Shown here piece after piece: positions 34,745-44,359 of a DNA stretch of 64,000 nucleotides (position 1 is the stretch's first letter; each line of letters starts with the position of its first letter). Position numbers and translations under genes: made by a program. The stretch spans positions 501,234 to 565,233 of the forward strand of contig NZ_JBAWKC010000003.1 in the NCBI RefSeq assembly GCF_044003965.1, read 5' to 3'. Source of the DNA: Yeosuana aquiaggeris. GTDB lineage: Bacteria; Bacteroidota; Bacteroidia; Flavobacteriales; Flavobacteriaceae. Under the pieces are notes generated by a model, which worked only from the letters and a program-made list of their open reading frames with translations, had not been told where the DNA came from and made no database searches.

Positions 34745-36367
34745 ATGAAACTTAAACAGCGGTCCTTCAAACAATTTCTTTTTATAGTTTTTATCTTCAA
34801 TTGTAGTTTTCTATATGTTTCAGCTCAAAATCATGACTCACGATTTCAATCTATAGATATTCTCAATTATAATTTCCATTTAACATTAACTGATGAATCC
34901 AATGAAATTGATGGTCTTGCTGAAATCACCATCAAATTCAAAAAATCTGTAACCAGTTTTGACCTTGATTTAGTTGAACAACAATCAAACAATATTGGCA
35001 TGAAGGTAGATGCTATATTGGAAAACAATTTACCTATTATATTTAAGCATAATAGCAATCAATTGTTATTAAATATTCCTGAATCCAAAACTAATGATAT
35101 AAGAATTTATACTATTAAATATCATGGCATTCCTACTGATGGTTTAATAATTTCAAAAAATAAATATGGAGACAGGACCTTTTTTGGTGATAACTGGCCC
35201 GACAGAGCTAAGAATTGGTTACCCGTAGTTGATCATCCATCTGATAAAGCAACTGTTGAATGGGATATCACAGCACCTTCACATTATCAAACAATTGGCA
35301 ATGGAACTTTAATAGAACGCACTAATTTAGACAGAAATACAACCTTAACACGTTGGAAAATGCAAACCCCGATACCCGTAAAAGTGATGGTCATTGGTGT
35401 GGCCCAATTTGCTGTTGAAAATCTGGAGGAAATTTATAATATCCCGGTATCATCATGGGTCTATCCCCAAGACAGAGTCCATGGTTTTAAAGATTATGCT
35501 TTGGCCGTTCCAGTTCTGGACTTTATGATTAATCATGTGGGTCCTTATCCTTTTGAAAAGCTAGCTAATGTGCAGTCAAAAACGCTTTTCGGAGGTATGG
35601 AGAATGCGGGCAATATTTTCTATAATGAAAAAAGTGTGACTGGAAATGGTGATTACGAAGCCGTTATTGCCCATGAAATTGCCCACCAATGGTTTGGAGA
35701 TTCAGCTTCAGAACTCAACTGGCATCACGTTTGGCTAAGTGAAGGGTTTGCTACTTATTTTGAAAATTTATTTTATGAAAACAGATACGGACGTGATTCT
35801 TTTGTAAGAAAATTAAAAGAAGATAGACTGAAAGCTTTGCAATATTATAATAAGAATCAATCTCCTATTATAGATACGACAGTTACTGATTATGCAAAAT
35901 TATTAAGTCCTCATACCTATGAAAAAGCTTCATGGGTATTACATATGCTAAGGAAAAAATTAGGTGATAAATTATTTTGGGAAGGCATTAAAACCTATTA
36001 CGATACTTATAAATACAGCAACGCGCTTTCTGAAGATTTTCAACATGTCATGGAACTTATTTCTGGATCAGATTTAAACTCCTTTTTCAAACAATGGTTA
36101 TACCAATCTGGACATCCAATACTTGATATTGTTTGGAATACAACCGCTAGATTAAATATTGAAATTAAACAAACTCAAGAAAATCTGTTCCTTTTTCCTG
36201 TTGATTTGAAAATTAATTTTGAAGACGGCAGTTCATCTATCGAAACTATAGATGTAAATGATAGACTTCAAAAAATAACATTCCCAAAATCTAAAAACAT
36301 TTCGTCCATGGAGATAGACCCCAATACATGGCTGTTTTTTGATTTAAACTCCATAAAAAAAGAATAA
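34745..36367 (+). CDS. secreted M1-family aminopeptidase (short form)
   Basis: 540 residues with a signal peptide (FIFNCSFLYVSAQ). Zinc ligands are His310 and His314 in HEIAHQWFGD plus Glu333 in WLSEGFATYFE; the exopeptidase motif is GGMENAG (preceding the HExxH). The C-terminal helical domain of full-size M1 enzymes (about 850 residues) is missing; a short beta domain ends the protein. It removes N-terminal residues from peptides outside the cytoplasm, complementing the Xaa-Pro and S9 peptidases nearby. Co-directional with the VOC gene. Confidence 0.95.
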   Translation: MKLKQRSFKQFLFIVFIFNCSFLYVSAQNHDSRFQSIDILNYNFHLTLTDESNEIDGLAEITIKFKKSVTSFDLDLVEQQSNNIGMKVDAILENNLPIIFKHNSNQLLLNIPESKTNDIRIYTIKYHGIPTDGLIISKNKYGDRTFFGDNWPDRAKNWLPVVDHPSDKATVEWDITAPSHYQTIGNGTLIERTNLDRNTTLTRWKMQTPIPVKVMVIGVAQFAVENLEEIYNIPVSSWVYPQDRVHGFKDYALAVPVLDFMINHVGPYPFEKLANVQSKTLFGGMENAGNIFYNEKSVTGNGDYEAVIAHEIAHQWFGDSASELNWHHVWLSEGFATYFENLFYENRYGRDSFVRKLKEDRLKALQYYNKNQSPIIDTTVTDYAKLLSPHTYEKASWVLHMLRKKLGDKLFWEGIKTYYDTYKYSNALSEDFQHVMELISGSDLNSFFKQWLYQSGHPILDIVWNTTARLNIEIKQTQENLFLFPVDLKINFEDGSSSIETIDVNDRLQKITFPKSKNISSMEIDPNTWLFFDLNSIKKE

Positions 36368-36473
36368 TCATTAGCTTGGTTAATAAAAATATACTCATTT
36401 AATAGATGATTTATTTTGTACTTTTATATTAATTAATGGATAATTATATCTTTTAATTTTTTATAAAAATAAC

Positions 36474-38984
36474 ATGCCTATTCCTGCTCAAAATAATTCC
36501 AAAATAAAAGGATTAACTGACGCAGAAGTTCAAGCTTCAAGAACGAAATATGGTAGAAATGTTTTAAGTTCTAAAAAAAACAACACGTTTTTATTAGCAA
36601 TAAAAAACATTTTAAAAGAACCCATGATTATTTTATTACTGGTTGCGTCCAGCATCTATTTTATAAGTGGAGAAATTGGCGATGGTATTTTTCTTGCTTC
36701 AGCCATTATATTAGTCGCAATTATTTCTTTACATCAAGATTCCAGAAGTAGAAATGCCATAGAAAAATTAAAAATATTCTCCCAACCTCATTGTAAGGTC
36801 ATAAGAAACGACATAACTGAAGAGCTTAAAAGTGAAGATTTAGTTGTTGGTGACCACTTAATACTTGAAGAAGGCACCTTTATTACTGCAGATGGTTACA
36901 TTATTCATTCCAATGATTTTTCAGTAAACGAATCTATTCTAACAGGAGAAGCCTTCAGCGTATTTAAAGATAAAACAAAAAAAGATAATACCGTTTATTC
37001 GGGAACCTATGTAACTAGCGGTTTAGCCATTGTTAAAATAACAAATATTGGAAATGAAACGAAGCTTGGTAAAATTGGAAAAAGTTTAGAAAGCATCTCT
37101 GAAGAAAAAACGCCATTAGAAACACAAATAAGTGCTTTTGTAAAAAAAATGGTATTCGCCGGAACCATCATTTTTCTAATTGTTTGGGTTATTAATTACT
37201 ACCAATCATATAATTTACTCGATAGTTTGCTTAAGGCACTTACCCTAGCAATGAGTATTTTACCAGAAGAAATTCCTGTAGCTTTTACAACTTTTATGGC
37301 ATTAGGCGCTTGGCGATTAATGAAATTAGGCATTGTTGTGAAACAATTGAAAACGGTAGAAACCTTAGGAAGTGCTACCGTCATTTGTACTGATAAAACA
37401 GGTACCATCACTGAAAACAAAATGAGCTTAGCTGAAATATATGTGCACTCAAGCGGAAAAATCAAGAACCTAAAGGATGGTAATTTGACCAATGATGAAG
37501 AAAATCTAATTACGCTGTCCATGTGGGCTAGTGAGCCTATCCCTTTTGATCCCATGGAAATTGCTTTGCATCAGGCTTATTCAGATATGAACAGAATAGA
37601 TGAACGCAGTAATTATAAAATAATTCACGAATATCCATTGTCGGGGAACCCCCCTATGATGACTCATGTTTTTCAAAATAAAAATGGGAAGACCGTTATT
37701 GCTTCTAAAGGCGCTCCGGAGGCTTTTTTTGAGATTTCAAATTTATCTCAACTTGAAAAAGAACAGTTTGAAAACATCGTTCAAAAATTTTCCTATGAAG
37801 GCTATCGTGTATTAGGAGTTGCTGAATATATATTTGAAGGCCAGGATTTTCCTCAAAAACAACAGGATTTCAAATTTGATTTTAAAGGCCTTATCGCTTT
37901 TTATGATCCCCCTAAAAAAAATATTTCTGAGGTTATAGAAAGCTTTTATAAGGCAGGGATTTCAGTAAAAATTATTACAGGCGACAATAATGAAACAACG
38001 ACTTCCATAGCCAAACAAATTGGTTTTAAGGGGTATGAAAAATGCATATCTGGTGGAGAACTAATGAAATTAAATGATTCAGAATTGGAGGAATGTGTCA
38101 TGCAAACTAATATATTCACCAGAATGTTCCCAGAAGCTAAATTAAAAATAATTAATGCTTTAAAATCTAAAAATCAAGTGGTTGCAATGACCGGTGACGG
38201 CGTAAATGATGGTCCGGCATTAAAAGCGGCTCATATTGGTATTGCAATGGGTAAAAAAGGCACTGAAATTGCAAAACAAGCAGCATCGTTAATTTTACTT
38301 GAAGATGATTTATCAAAAATGGTGGACGCTATAGCTATGGGACGCAGGATTTACAAAAACTTAAAAAAAGCCATACAGTATATCATATCCATTCATATAC
38401 CAATTATTCTTACGGTATTTATTCCATTAGCACTAGGCTGGGTATATCCCAATATATTTTCACCAATTCATATCATATTTTTAGAATTAATAATGGGTCC
38501 TACCTGCTCTATCATATTTGAAAATGAACCAATGGAAGTAAACACTATGTCTCAAAAGCCAAGACCTTTGTCCACAACATTTTTTAGTTTTAGAGAGTTA
38601 ACAACCAGTATTATTCAAGGATTAACGATTACACTTGGAACATTATTTACATATCAATATGCAATCCAAAATAATTATGCAGAAACCTTAACAAGAACCA
38701 TGGTTTTCACTGTTTTAATAGCAGCTAATATTTTCTTAACATTAGTAAATCGCTCTTTTTACTATACTATTTTAACCACCATTAAATATAAAAACAACTT
38801 AGTACTATTAATAATTTCAATTACGGTTACAATAGTTAGTTTATTGCTATTTGTAAAACCATTGACTGGCTTTTTTGAATTTGAACAATTAAATTTTAAT
38901 CAAATATTATTATGCATAGGCATTGGTTTTGCTTCGGTAATTTGGTTCGAACTGGTTAAAATATTTAAAATCAGAACAAATTAA
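36474..38984 (+). CDS. P-type cation-transporting ATPase
   Basis: 836 residues. The phosphorylation motif is CTDKTGTITENKM with Asp307; the TGE motif of the A domain is in ILTGEAFSVF, and the hinge is MTGDGVNDGPALKAA. N-terminal cytoplasmic cation-ATPase domain and about ten membrane helices. The M4 motif is PEEIP instead of the PEGLP of Ca2+ pumps, so ion choice (Ca2+, Mn2+, Mg2+ or another) is open. No C-terminal regulatory extension. Monocistronic, apart from a possible 24-codon frame immediately after the stop. Confidence 0.9.
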   Translation: MPIPAQNNSKIKGLTDAEVQASRTKYGRNVLSSKKNNTFLLAIKNILKEPMIILLLVASSIYFISGEIGDGIFLASAIILVAIISLHQDSRSRNAIEKLKIFSQPHCKVIRNDITEELKSEDLVVGDHLILEEGTFITADGYIIHSNDFSVNESILTGEAFSVFKDKTKKDNTVYSGTYVTSGLAIVKITNIGNETKLGKIGKSLESISEEKTPLETQISAFVKKMVFAGTIIFLIVWVINYYQSYNLLDSLLKALTLAMSILPEEIPVAFTTFMALGAWRLMKLGIVVKQLKTVETLGSATVICTDKTGTITENKMSLAEIYVHSSGKIKNLKDGNLTNDEENLITLSMWASEPIPFDPMEIALHQAYSDMNRIDERSNYKIIHEYPLSGNPPMMTHVFQNKNGKTVIASKGAPEAFFEISNLSQLEKEQFENIVQKFSYEGYRVLGVAEYIFEGQDFPQKQQDFKFDFKGLIAFYDPPKKNISEVIESFYKAGISVKIITGDNNETTTSIAKQIGFKGYEKCISGGELMKLNDSELEECVMQTNIFTRMFPEAKLKIINALKSKNQVVAMTGDGVNDGPALKAAHIGIAMGKKGTEIAKQAASLILLEDDLSKMVDAIAMGRRIYKNLKKAIQYIISIHIPIILTVFIPLALGWVYPNIFSPIHIIFLELIMGPTCSIIFENEPMEVNTMSQKPRPLSTTFFSFRELTTSIIQGLTITLGTLFTYQYAIQNNYAETLTRTMVFTVLIAANIFLTLVNRSFYYTILTTIKYKNNLVLLIISITVTIVSLLLFVKPLTGFFEFEQLNFNQILLCIGIGFASVIWFELVKIFKIRTN

Positions 38985-38986
38985 TA

Positions 38987-39061
38987 ATGAACGCATTTTC
39001 AAACATTGAACTTATAGGTAAAATTGCCAACAATTCGATTTATAAAAATGTAAAAAAGTAG
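38987..39061 (+). CDS. possible 24-residue peptide after the P-type ATPase
   Basis: A short ATG frame, starting 2 bases after the ATPase stop (TAATAATG) and ending at TAG. The peptide (MNAFSNIELIGKIANNSIYK then NVKK) has no signal or membrane segment and no relative I recognise. Tight spacing is the only support; chance frames of this length are expected in AT-rich DNA. Confidence 0.18.
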   Translation: MNAFSNIELIGKIANNSIYKNVKK

Positions 39062-39090
39062 ATTATAATTATTTAGATTAAAAGAGAATA

Positions 39091-39819
39091 TTATTTATTT
39101 CTAACATAAATGAGTTTAAATCTGCCATTACTTTGATCTCTTTGTTCCATTTCAAAAGTATCTAAAGACTTAAAAAGTGGTGTCAGTTTTTCAAAACCAA
39201 AATTTCTTGCATCAAAATTAGGTTGCTTTTTTAATATTAAAGAACCTACATCCCCTAAAAATGCCCAACCATCATCATCAGCTGCATCGCTTACAGAATT
39301 TTTCAGCATGCGTATAACTTTTGGGGTGATGTTATATAAATTTTTCTTTTCTGACTTCCCATTAACATCCGACTTTTCGACATGGGTATTTAAGATTTCT
39401 AAATAAATGAACTTGTCGCAAGCTACAATAAAAGGATCAGGCGTTTTCTTTTCGCCTATTCCAAACACTTGTAACCCCGCTTCTCGCAAACGAGTAGCAA
39501 GTTTTGTGAAATCACTATCAGATGAAGCCAAACAAAATCCACCTACTTTATTGGAATATAAAATATCCATAGCATCAATAATCATAGCAGAATCAGTAGC
39601 ATTTTTACCGGTTGTATAACTATATTGCTGTACTGGACTTATAGCATTTTCAAGCAGAACATTTTTCCATTTTGCTAAATGAGGTTTTGTCCAATCACCG
39701 TAAATTCTTTTTATAGTGGGTGTTCCATATTTAGCAATTTCTTCCATCATCTCCTTGATGTACTTTGAAGGAATATTATCACCATCAATTAAAACGGCTA
39801 TTTTTAAATCTTTTATCAT
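39091..39819 (-). CDS. NYN-domain ribonuclease-like protein with OST-HTH/LOTUS domain
   Basis: 242 residues. The NYN domain (PIN-like, 1-~140) holds the acidic active site: Asp12 and Asp14 in VLIDGDNIP, Asp in KNATDSAMIIDAMD and Asp in LASSDSDFTKLATRLRE. An OST-HTH/LOTUS domain fills about 165-235 (VIRMLKNSVSDAADDDGWAFLGDVGSLI, then KLTPLFKSLDTFEMEQ). This pairing occurs in bacteria and in eukaryotic germ-line RNA regulators and indicates RNA binding plus cleavage. Substrate unknown. The promoter box sits only 5 bases before the ATG, so the mRNA may be leaderless. Confidence 0.92.
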   Translation of the reverse strand: MIKDLKIAVLIDGDNIPSKYIKEMMEEIAKYGTPTIKRIYGDWTKPHLAKWKNVLLENAISPVQQYSYTTGKNATDSAMIIDAMDILYSNKVGGFCLASSDSDFTKLATRLREAGLQVFGIGEKKTPDPFIVACDKFIYLEILNTHVEKSDVNGKSEKKNLYNITPKVIRMLKNSVSDAADDDGWAFLGDVGSLILKKQPNFDARNFGFEKLTPLFKSLDTFEMEQRDQSNGRFKLIYVRNK

Positions 39820-39824
39820 ATCGT

Positions 39825-39832
39825 CAAAGTTA
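39825..39832 (-). promoter_or_regulatory. candidate -7 promoter box almost touching the NYN gene ATG
   Basis: The minus strand reads TAACTTTG. Its last base is only 5 bases before the ATG at 39819, so transcription would start at or beside the start codon (leaderless mRNA), if the box is used. Confidence 0.5.
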
Positions 39833-39999
39833 CAAAATAATTAAAGTTGCCGTTAATATTTATTTATAAAGAAGCATGTATAACAATTAAATCATTCTCT
39901 TTTAACACTTTTTAACAAAGAAGACAGAAATATAATATTTAATTTTAGGCGACTAATTCAAAATAATTTTCAAATCATTAGAAATATCTAAAGAAAAAG

Positions 40000-42594
40000 A
40001 TGAAACAAATCCAATTTAAAAGCATGAAAACTCTTAGTTTATTTATGCTATTAGTGTTGTTTATAATACCTCAAAACCATGAGGCTCAAAACAGAAGGAA
40101 CAAGAAAAAAGATAATAATTCTGAAAGTGTTCAAAAACCGGCAGCCAAGGATAAAGAAAAAACCATTCAAGAGCTTGTAAAGTCGAGTAAAGAAATTGAT
40201 GGTCTATTTAAAATTTATCAAGATACAATTAAGGGTACTATCCAAATGCTTATCTCCAAAGATCAAATAGCTAAAGAATTTATTTACTTCAGTCAGATTG
40301 GTAATGGGGTTATTGATGCCGGAGGTTTTAGAGGCGCCTATACTGGATCAAAGGTGTTCAAAATTGAAAAATATTTCAATAATTTAGAATTTATTACTCA
40401 AAATACCTCATTTTATTTTAATCCTAACAGCCCTTTATCAAAATCAAAAGAGGCCAATATTAGCAACGGAAATATGGCCAGTATTGAAATTGAAGCCTAT
40501 GATAAAGAAAAGGGTCTTTACTTAATTAAAGCAGATAATTTATTTCTAAGTGAAACATTATCTCAAATTAAAAGGCCATCCAGACCTGGAGAATCTCCCA
40601 CTTCATTCAAACTTGGTAGTTTAGATAAATCTAAAACCAAAATTAACGCGATTAGAAATTATGATAAAAATACTGATTTAGCTGTTGAATATGTTTACTC
40701 ATCCCCTTCTGTACTAAACGGAGGTTCAAATGCGGTTGCAGACGGAAGAAATGTTAGCATTCAAGTTTACCATAGTTTGATTGCTATGCCAGAAAATAAT
40801 TATGAACCAAGATTTGATGATCAACGTGTGGGTTATTTTACAACTCAGGTTGAAGATCAAACAACCACTAGTTCTGCACCATATAGAGATTTAATTCATA
40901 GATGGAATTTAGTTAAGAAAAATCCAGAAGCCCCGATTTCAGAACCGGTTCAACCAATAACTTGGTGGATTGAAAATTCTACACCTTTTGAATGGAGAGA
41001 AACCATAAAAGATGCTGTACTACAATGGAATGTAGCCTTTGAAAAAGCAGGATTTAAAAACGCTATGGTTGTTAAAGTGCAACCTAATGATGCCACTTGG
41101 GACGCTGGAGATATTAGATACAATGTGTTGCGTTGGACTTCTTCACCTAATCCGCCTTTTGGAGGCTATGGACCAAGTTTTGTGAATCCTAAAACAGGAG
41201 AAATTTTGGGTGCAGATGTTATGCTAGAATTTGCTCATTTTACTAATAGAGTATTATATGATAAAGTATTTGAATTAGCTTCAATTCATAAACCATTTGA
41301 TAATACTGATATAAATAATCAAAGCGGAAAATATTGCTCTCTTGGAGAAGAATTACATCAAGAATTGATGTTTGCTAATGCCGTTGCTTCTGCTTCTGGA
41401 GCTTCAGATAGAGAGGTTGAACGCATAAAAAAGGAATCTATGATGGCTTTGATTATGCATGAAGTTGGGCATACTTTAGGACTGAACCACAACATGAAGG
41501 CCAGTCAATTATATTCTCCGGAACAATTGAATAATGCAGATTTTATTGAAGGAAAATGTTTAACAGCTTCAGTAATGGATTATGCTGCTTTAAATGTAAC
41601 AAAAGATAGAAGTAAACAAGGGCAATATGACGATGTGGCTGTTGGTCCATATGATCTTTGGGCCATTCAATTAGGATATACAGCGTTTAAAACAGAAGAT
41701 GAACGCCAAGCTTTATTAAATGAATCAACAAAACCAGAACATATTTTTGGAAATGATGCTGATGATATGCGTTCTCCTGGAAAAGCAATTGACCCAAGAG
41801 TGAACGTTTCAGATCAATCCAATGACCAAATAAAATGGGCTATTGATAGAATTGAATTATCCAATAATTTAATGAAAGAAACCAAATCTAGGTTTACTAA
41901 AAATGGCGACTCTTATCAAGAATTAAGACGTGTTTATTATCTGTTAAGTGGACAAAAAGGTTCGGCTGCCAATACCATTTCCAGATTTATTGGAGGTGTT
42001 TATGTAGATCGTGCCGTTGCAGGGCAAGAAGGTGCAACACAACCTTATACCCCTGTAAGCTTAAAAGACCAAAAAAGAGCTATGGCTGCATTAAGTAAGT
42101 ATGTCTTTGCTCCTAATGCTTTTGATGCTCCAGATGATCTATATAATTATCTGGCTATGCAACGCAGAGGATTTAATTTTAGAACTCCAGAAGACCCAAA
42201 AATTCACAACCAGGTATTAAGTTATCAAAAAAATGTATTGAATCATCTTTTACATTATAATACCCTTCAAAGAATATCAGATTCTGAATTATATGGTAAT
42301 CAATATACGCTTTCATCTGTTATGAAAGATTTAAATGATGCTATTTTAAAACCAGATATTTCTGGCAACGTCAATTCATTTAGACAAAATCTACAAATAG
42401 AATATACCAATAATTTGATCGCAATATTAACCGGAAAGCAATCGGATAATTATACCAACAATGCAAAATCTATGGCTTTATACAATTTAAATGCGATTAG
42501 AGCAATGGCTGCTCCAACAGGAGACATTGCTTCTAGAGCTCATAAGCAACATTTAAGAACGCTTATTGATAATGCATTAAAAGAAGTAAAATAG
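40000..42594 (+). CDS. secreted zinc metalloprotease (DUF5117/DUF4953 family)
   Basis: 864 residues; ATG at 40000, or the ATG at 40024 directly before the signal peptide (MKTLSLFMLLVLFIIPQ). An N-terminal beta domain of about 350 residues, then a catalytic domain with HEVGHTLGLNH: ligands His487, His491 and His497, catalytic Glu488 (HExxHxxGxxH, metzincin-like). The downstream ASVMDYA is a typical Met-turn. The C-terminal third is helical. The family is frequent in Bacteroidetes, with unknown substrates. Single gene closed by a strong terminator. Confidence 0.9.
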   Translation: MKQIQFKSMKTLSLFMLLVLFIIPQNHEAQNRRNKKKDNNSESVQKPAAKDKEKTIQELVKSSKEIDGLFKIYQDTIKGTIQMLISKDQIAKEFIYFSQIGNGVIDAGGFRGAYTGSKVFKIEKYFNNLEFITQNTSFYFNPNSPLSKSKEANISNGNMASIEIEAYDKEKGLYLIKADNLFLSETLSQIKRPSRPGESPTSFKLGSLDKSKTKINAIRNYDKNTDLAVEYVYSSPSVLNGGSNAVADGRNVSIQVYHSLIAMPENNYEPRFDDQRVGYFTTQVEDQTTTSSAPYRDLIHRWNLVKKNPEAPISEPVQPITWWIENSTPFEWRETIKDAVLQWNVAFEKAGFKNAMVVKVQPNDATWDAGDIRYNVLRWTSSPNPPFGGYGPSFVNPKTGEILGADVMLEFAHFTNRVLYDKVFELASIHKPFDNTDINNQSGKYCSLGEELHQELMFANAVASASGASDREVERIKKESMMALIMHEVGHTLGLNHNMKASQLYSPEQLNNADFIEGKCLTASVMDYAALNVTKDRSKQGQYDDVAVGPYDLWAIQLGYTAFKTEDERQALLNESTKPEHIFGNDADDMRSPGKAIDPRVNVSDQSNDQIKWAIDRIELSNNLMKETKSRFTKNGDSYQELRRVYYLLSGQKGSAANTISRFIGGVYVDRAVAGQEGATQPYTPVSLKDQKRAMAALSKYVFAPNAFDAPDDLYNYLAMQRRGFNFRTPEDPKIHNQVLSYQKNVLNHLLHYNTLQRISDSELYGNQYTLSSVMKDLNDAILKPDISGNVNSFRQNLQIEYTNNLIAILTGKQSDNYTNNAKSMALYNLNAIRAMAAPTGDIASRAHKQHLRTLIDNALKEVK

Positions 42595-42610
42595 AATATC
42601 TTATTTCAAT

Positions 42611-42651
42611 AAAAAAAACAACTTCGATCAACCTTTGAAGTTGTTTTTTTT
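42611..42651. terminator. bidirectional rho-independent terminator
   Basis: ACAACTTC pairs with GAAGTTGT around an 11-base loop, flanked by eight A and eight T residues. It closes the zinc protease gene and could also end the minus-strand acyltransferase operon, whose last stop is at 42672. Confidence 0.92.
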
Positions 42652-42671
42652 ATTTTATATAATAAGTACTT

Positions 42672-43220
42672 TTAGGAATATTCTGGTATTTTACCCTTCA
42701 CATCTTTGTAAAAATTATGCATAAATTCAAAATCCTTTTCAATATTGTCTGTTGGATAAAAAGGTTCTGAGATTTTATTTTGTTTGTTCTCAAAATCTAG
42801 GGTAAACATAATAATTGGCACTTTGGCTTCTTTAGCTATGTAATAAAAACCTGTGCGCCATTTATCAACTTTTTTGCGTGTTCCTTCGGGTGACATGGCC
42901 ATTCTAAATTCATCCTTTTCATTAAAAAGTTTAGCAATGGCACTGACTTTATTTTCTTTGGTATGTCGATCTATGGGCGCTCCACCTAATAACCTAAAAA
43001 GCCAGCCTATAGGAAATACAAACAATTCCTTTTTACCAACAAAATTAGTTTTTACATTTAAAACCGCACGCAGTAAAACACCAATGTAGAAATCATGCCA
43101 GCTGGTATGAGGTGCAGCTATAATAACTGCTTTTTTTATTTCATCTTTTGATAAATCGGTGTTTCCAACAACTTTCCAACCTAAAATCTTAAAATATATA
43201 AATTTAGCGAGCCATTGCAT
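42672..43220 (-). CDS. 1-acyl-sn-glycerol-3-phosphate acyltransferase-like protein (PlsC family)
   Basis: 182 residues, short for PlsC. The catalytic HX4D is at His38-Asp43 (APHTSWHD) and the second block is MSPEGTRKK with the Glu. A few membrane-associated helices at the N-terminus. It transfers an acyl chain to a lysophosphatidic acid or another lipid acceptor; the DxxPIDR-type motif appears as GGAPIDRHTKE. It is one base from kdnB and in the same direction, so it may act on lipid A or another envelope lipid made by the cluster, but that is inference. Confidence 0.88.
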   Translation of the reverse strand: MQWLAKFIYFKILGWKVVGNTDLSKDEIKKAVIIAAPHTSWHDFYIGVLLRAVLNVKTNFVGKKELFVFPIGWLFRLLGGAPIDRHTKENKVSAIAKLFNEKDEFRMAMSPEGTRKKVDKWRTGFYYIAKEAKVPIIMFTLDFENKQNKISEPFYPTDNIEKDFEFMHNFYKDVKGKIPEYS

Positions 43221-43221
43221 A

Positions 43222-44304
43222 TTACATTTTTTTATAAAGACTTTTTAATTTTTCTCGCGTAATTATTTTCTGCCAATTTTTACCTAAGGCATTTTCCCAA
43301 AGTGGCACTAAACCTAATGAAATATTTATCATTTTATCAAATTCAGAATCATCTAAATGAGCACAAATCCCTGTAGGGATGTATATATCGTGTTTCTTTA
43401 CCATGTCTTTAAACAGAGCAACGCCTTCCGGATAAAATTCTCCTAATTGATCGAATACAATACAGTTTCCAATGCCGTGTTTTGTTCCTAATAAATAAGA
43501 CAACCCATAACTCATTGCATGTGCAACACCTACTTGAGAATAAGCAATACTCATACCGCCATGCCATGAAGCCATCATTAGTTTATCCTGAGCGTCATTT
43601 ACTGAAAGATTGTCTCCTAAAAATATTTCTTTACATAGTTGTAATGCCATATCACCATAGGATCGGCTAAAGGCATTTAAAAAAGTGCCTGTCAAAGACT
43701 CTACACAATGTATATAACAATCCATTCCTGTATAAAACCATTGATTTTTTGGAACATCTTTAGTTAATTCGGGATCAAGAATAACTTGATCAAAGGGTGT
43801 ATAATCTGAATTGATTCCCAATTTTTTTTCTGGTCCTGTAAGCACGCAGGTTCTAGAAACTTCAGCACCTGTACCTGACAAAGTGGGAACACCCACATGG
43901 TAAACAGCTGGATTTTTAACCAAGTCCCATCCTTGATAATTTTTAGCTTCACCTTCATTATTTATCATGATGGATACTGCTTTTGCTAAATCTAAAATTG
44001 TGCCACCTCCAATACCAATAATCCCTGAGGTTCCTTGCCTAGATGTGAGTATAATTTCTTCCACCAAACTGTCTACTTGTGATGTTTTAGGCTCTTCATT
44101 AGCCGATATATAAAGAACTTTATCATCATAGGCTAGAGGAATTCTTGAGGTTAACCAGGCATTCCCCTTAAATACATCATCTACCAGAAAAATAAAAGGG
44201 GCATTAACATTGAGTCGTTTTGGTGATATGATCTCTTCTAATTGATTAAAACTACCTCTGCCAAAAACTACTCTTGGTACCATTGGAAAATTTCTATAAC
44301 TCAT
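43222..44304 (-). CDS. kdnB: iron-containing alcohol dehydrogenase, Kdo 8-oxidase type (KdnB-like)
   Basis: 360 residues of the group III/Fe-ADH fold. NAD-binding GIGGGTILDLAKAVSI and the metal site: Asp and His in YTGMDCYIHCVESLTG, His in GVAHAMSYGLSY and His in GTKHGIGN. The overall pattern (VPRVVFGRGSFNQLEE, PTLSGTGAEVSRTCVLTGPEKKLGIN) matches the enzyme annotated as 3-deoxy-alpha-D-manno-octulosonate 8-oxidase, which with an aminotransferase (KdnA) gives 8-amino-Kdo in Shewanella. kdsB is the fourth gene upstream in the same direction, supporting a Kdo role; kdnA is not seen in the window. Confidence 0.8.
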   Translation of the reverse strand: MSYRNFPMVPRVVFGRGSFNQLEEIISPKRLNVNAPFIFLVDDVFKGNAWLTSRIPLAYDDKVLYISANEEPKTSQVDSLVEEIILTSRQGTSGIIGIGGGTILDLAKAVSIMINNEGEAKNYQGWDLVKNPAVYHVGVPTLSGTGAEVSRTCVLTGPEKKLGINSDYTPFDQVILDPELTKDVPKNQWFYTGMDCYIHCVESLTGTFLNAFSRSYGDMALQLCKEIFLGDNLSVNDAQDKLMMASWHGGMSIAYSQVGVAHAMSYGLSYLLGTKHGIGNCIVFDQLGEFYPEGVALFKDMVKKHDIYIPTGICAHLDDSEFDKMINISLGLVPLWENALGKNWQKIITREKLKSLYKKM

Positions 44305-44359
44305 CTTATCAATATTTTATAAATATTTTATAAATATTAAAATTAACACTATTTTGAAA

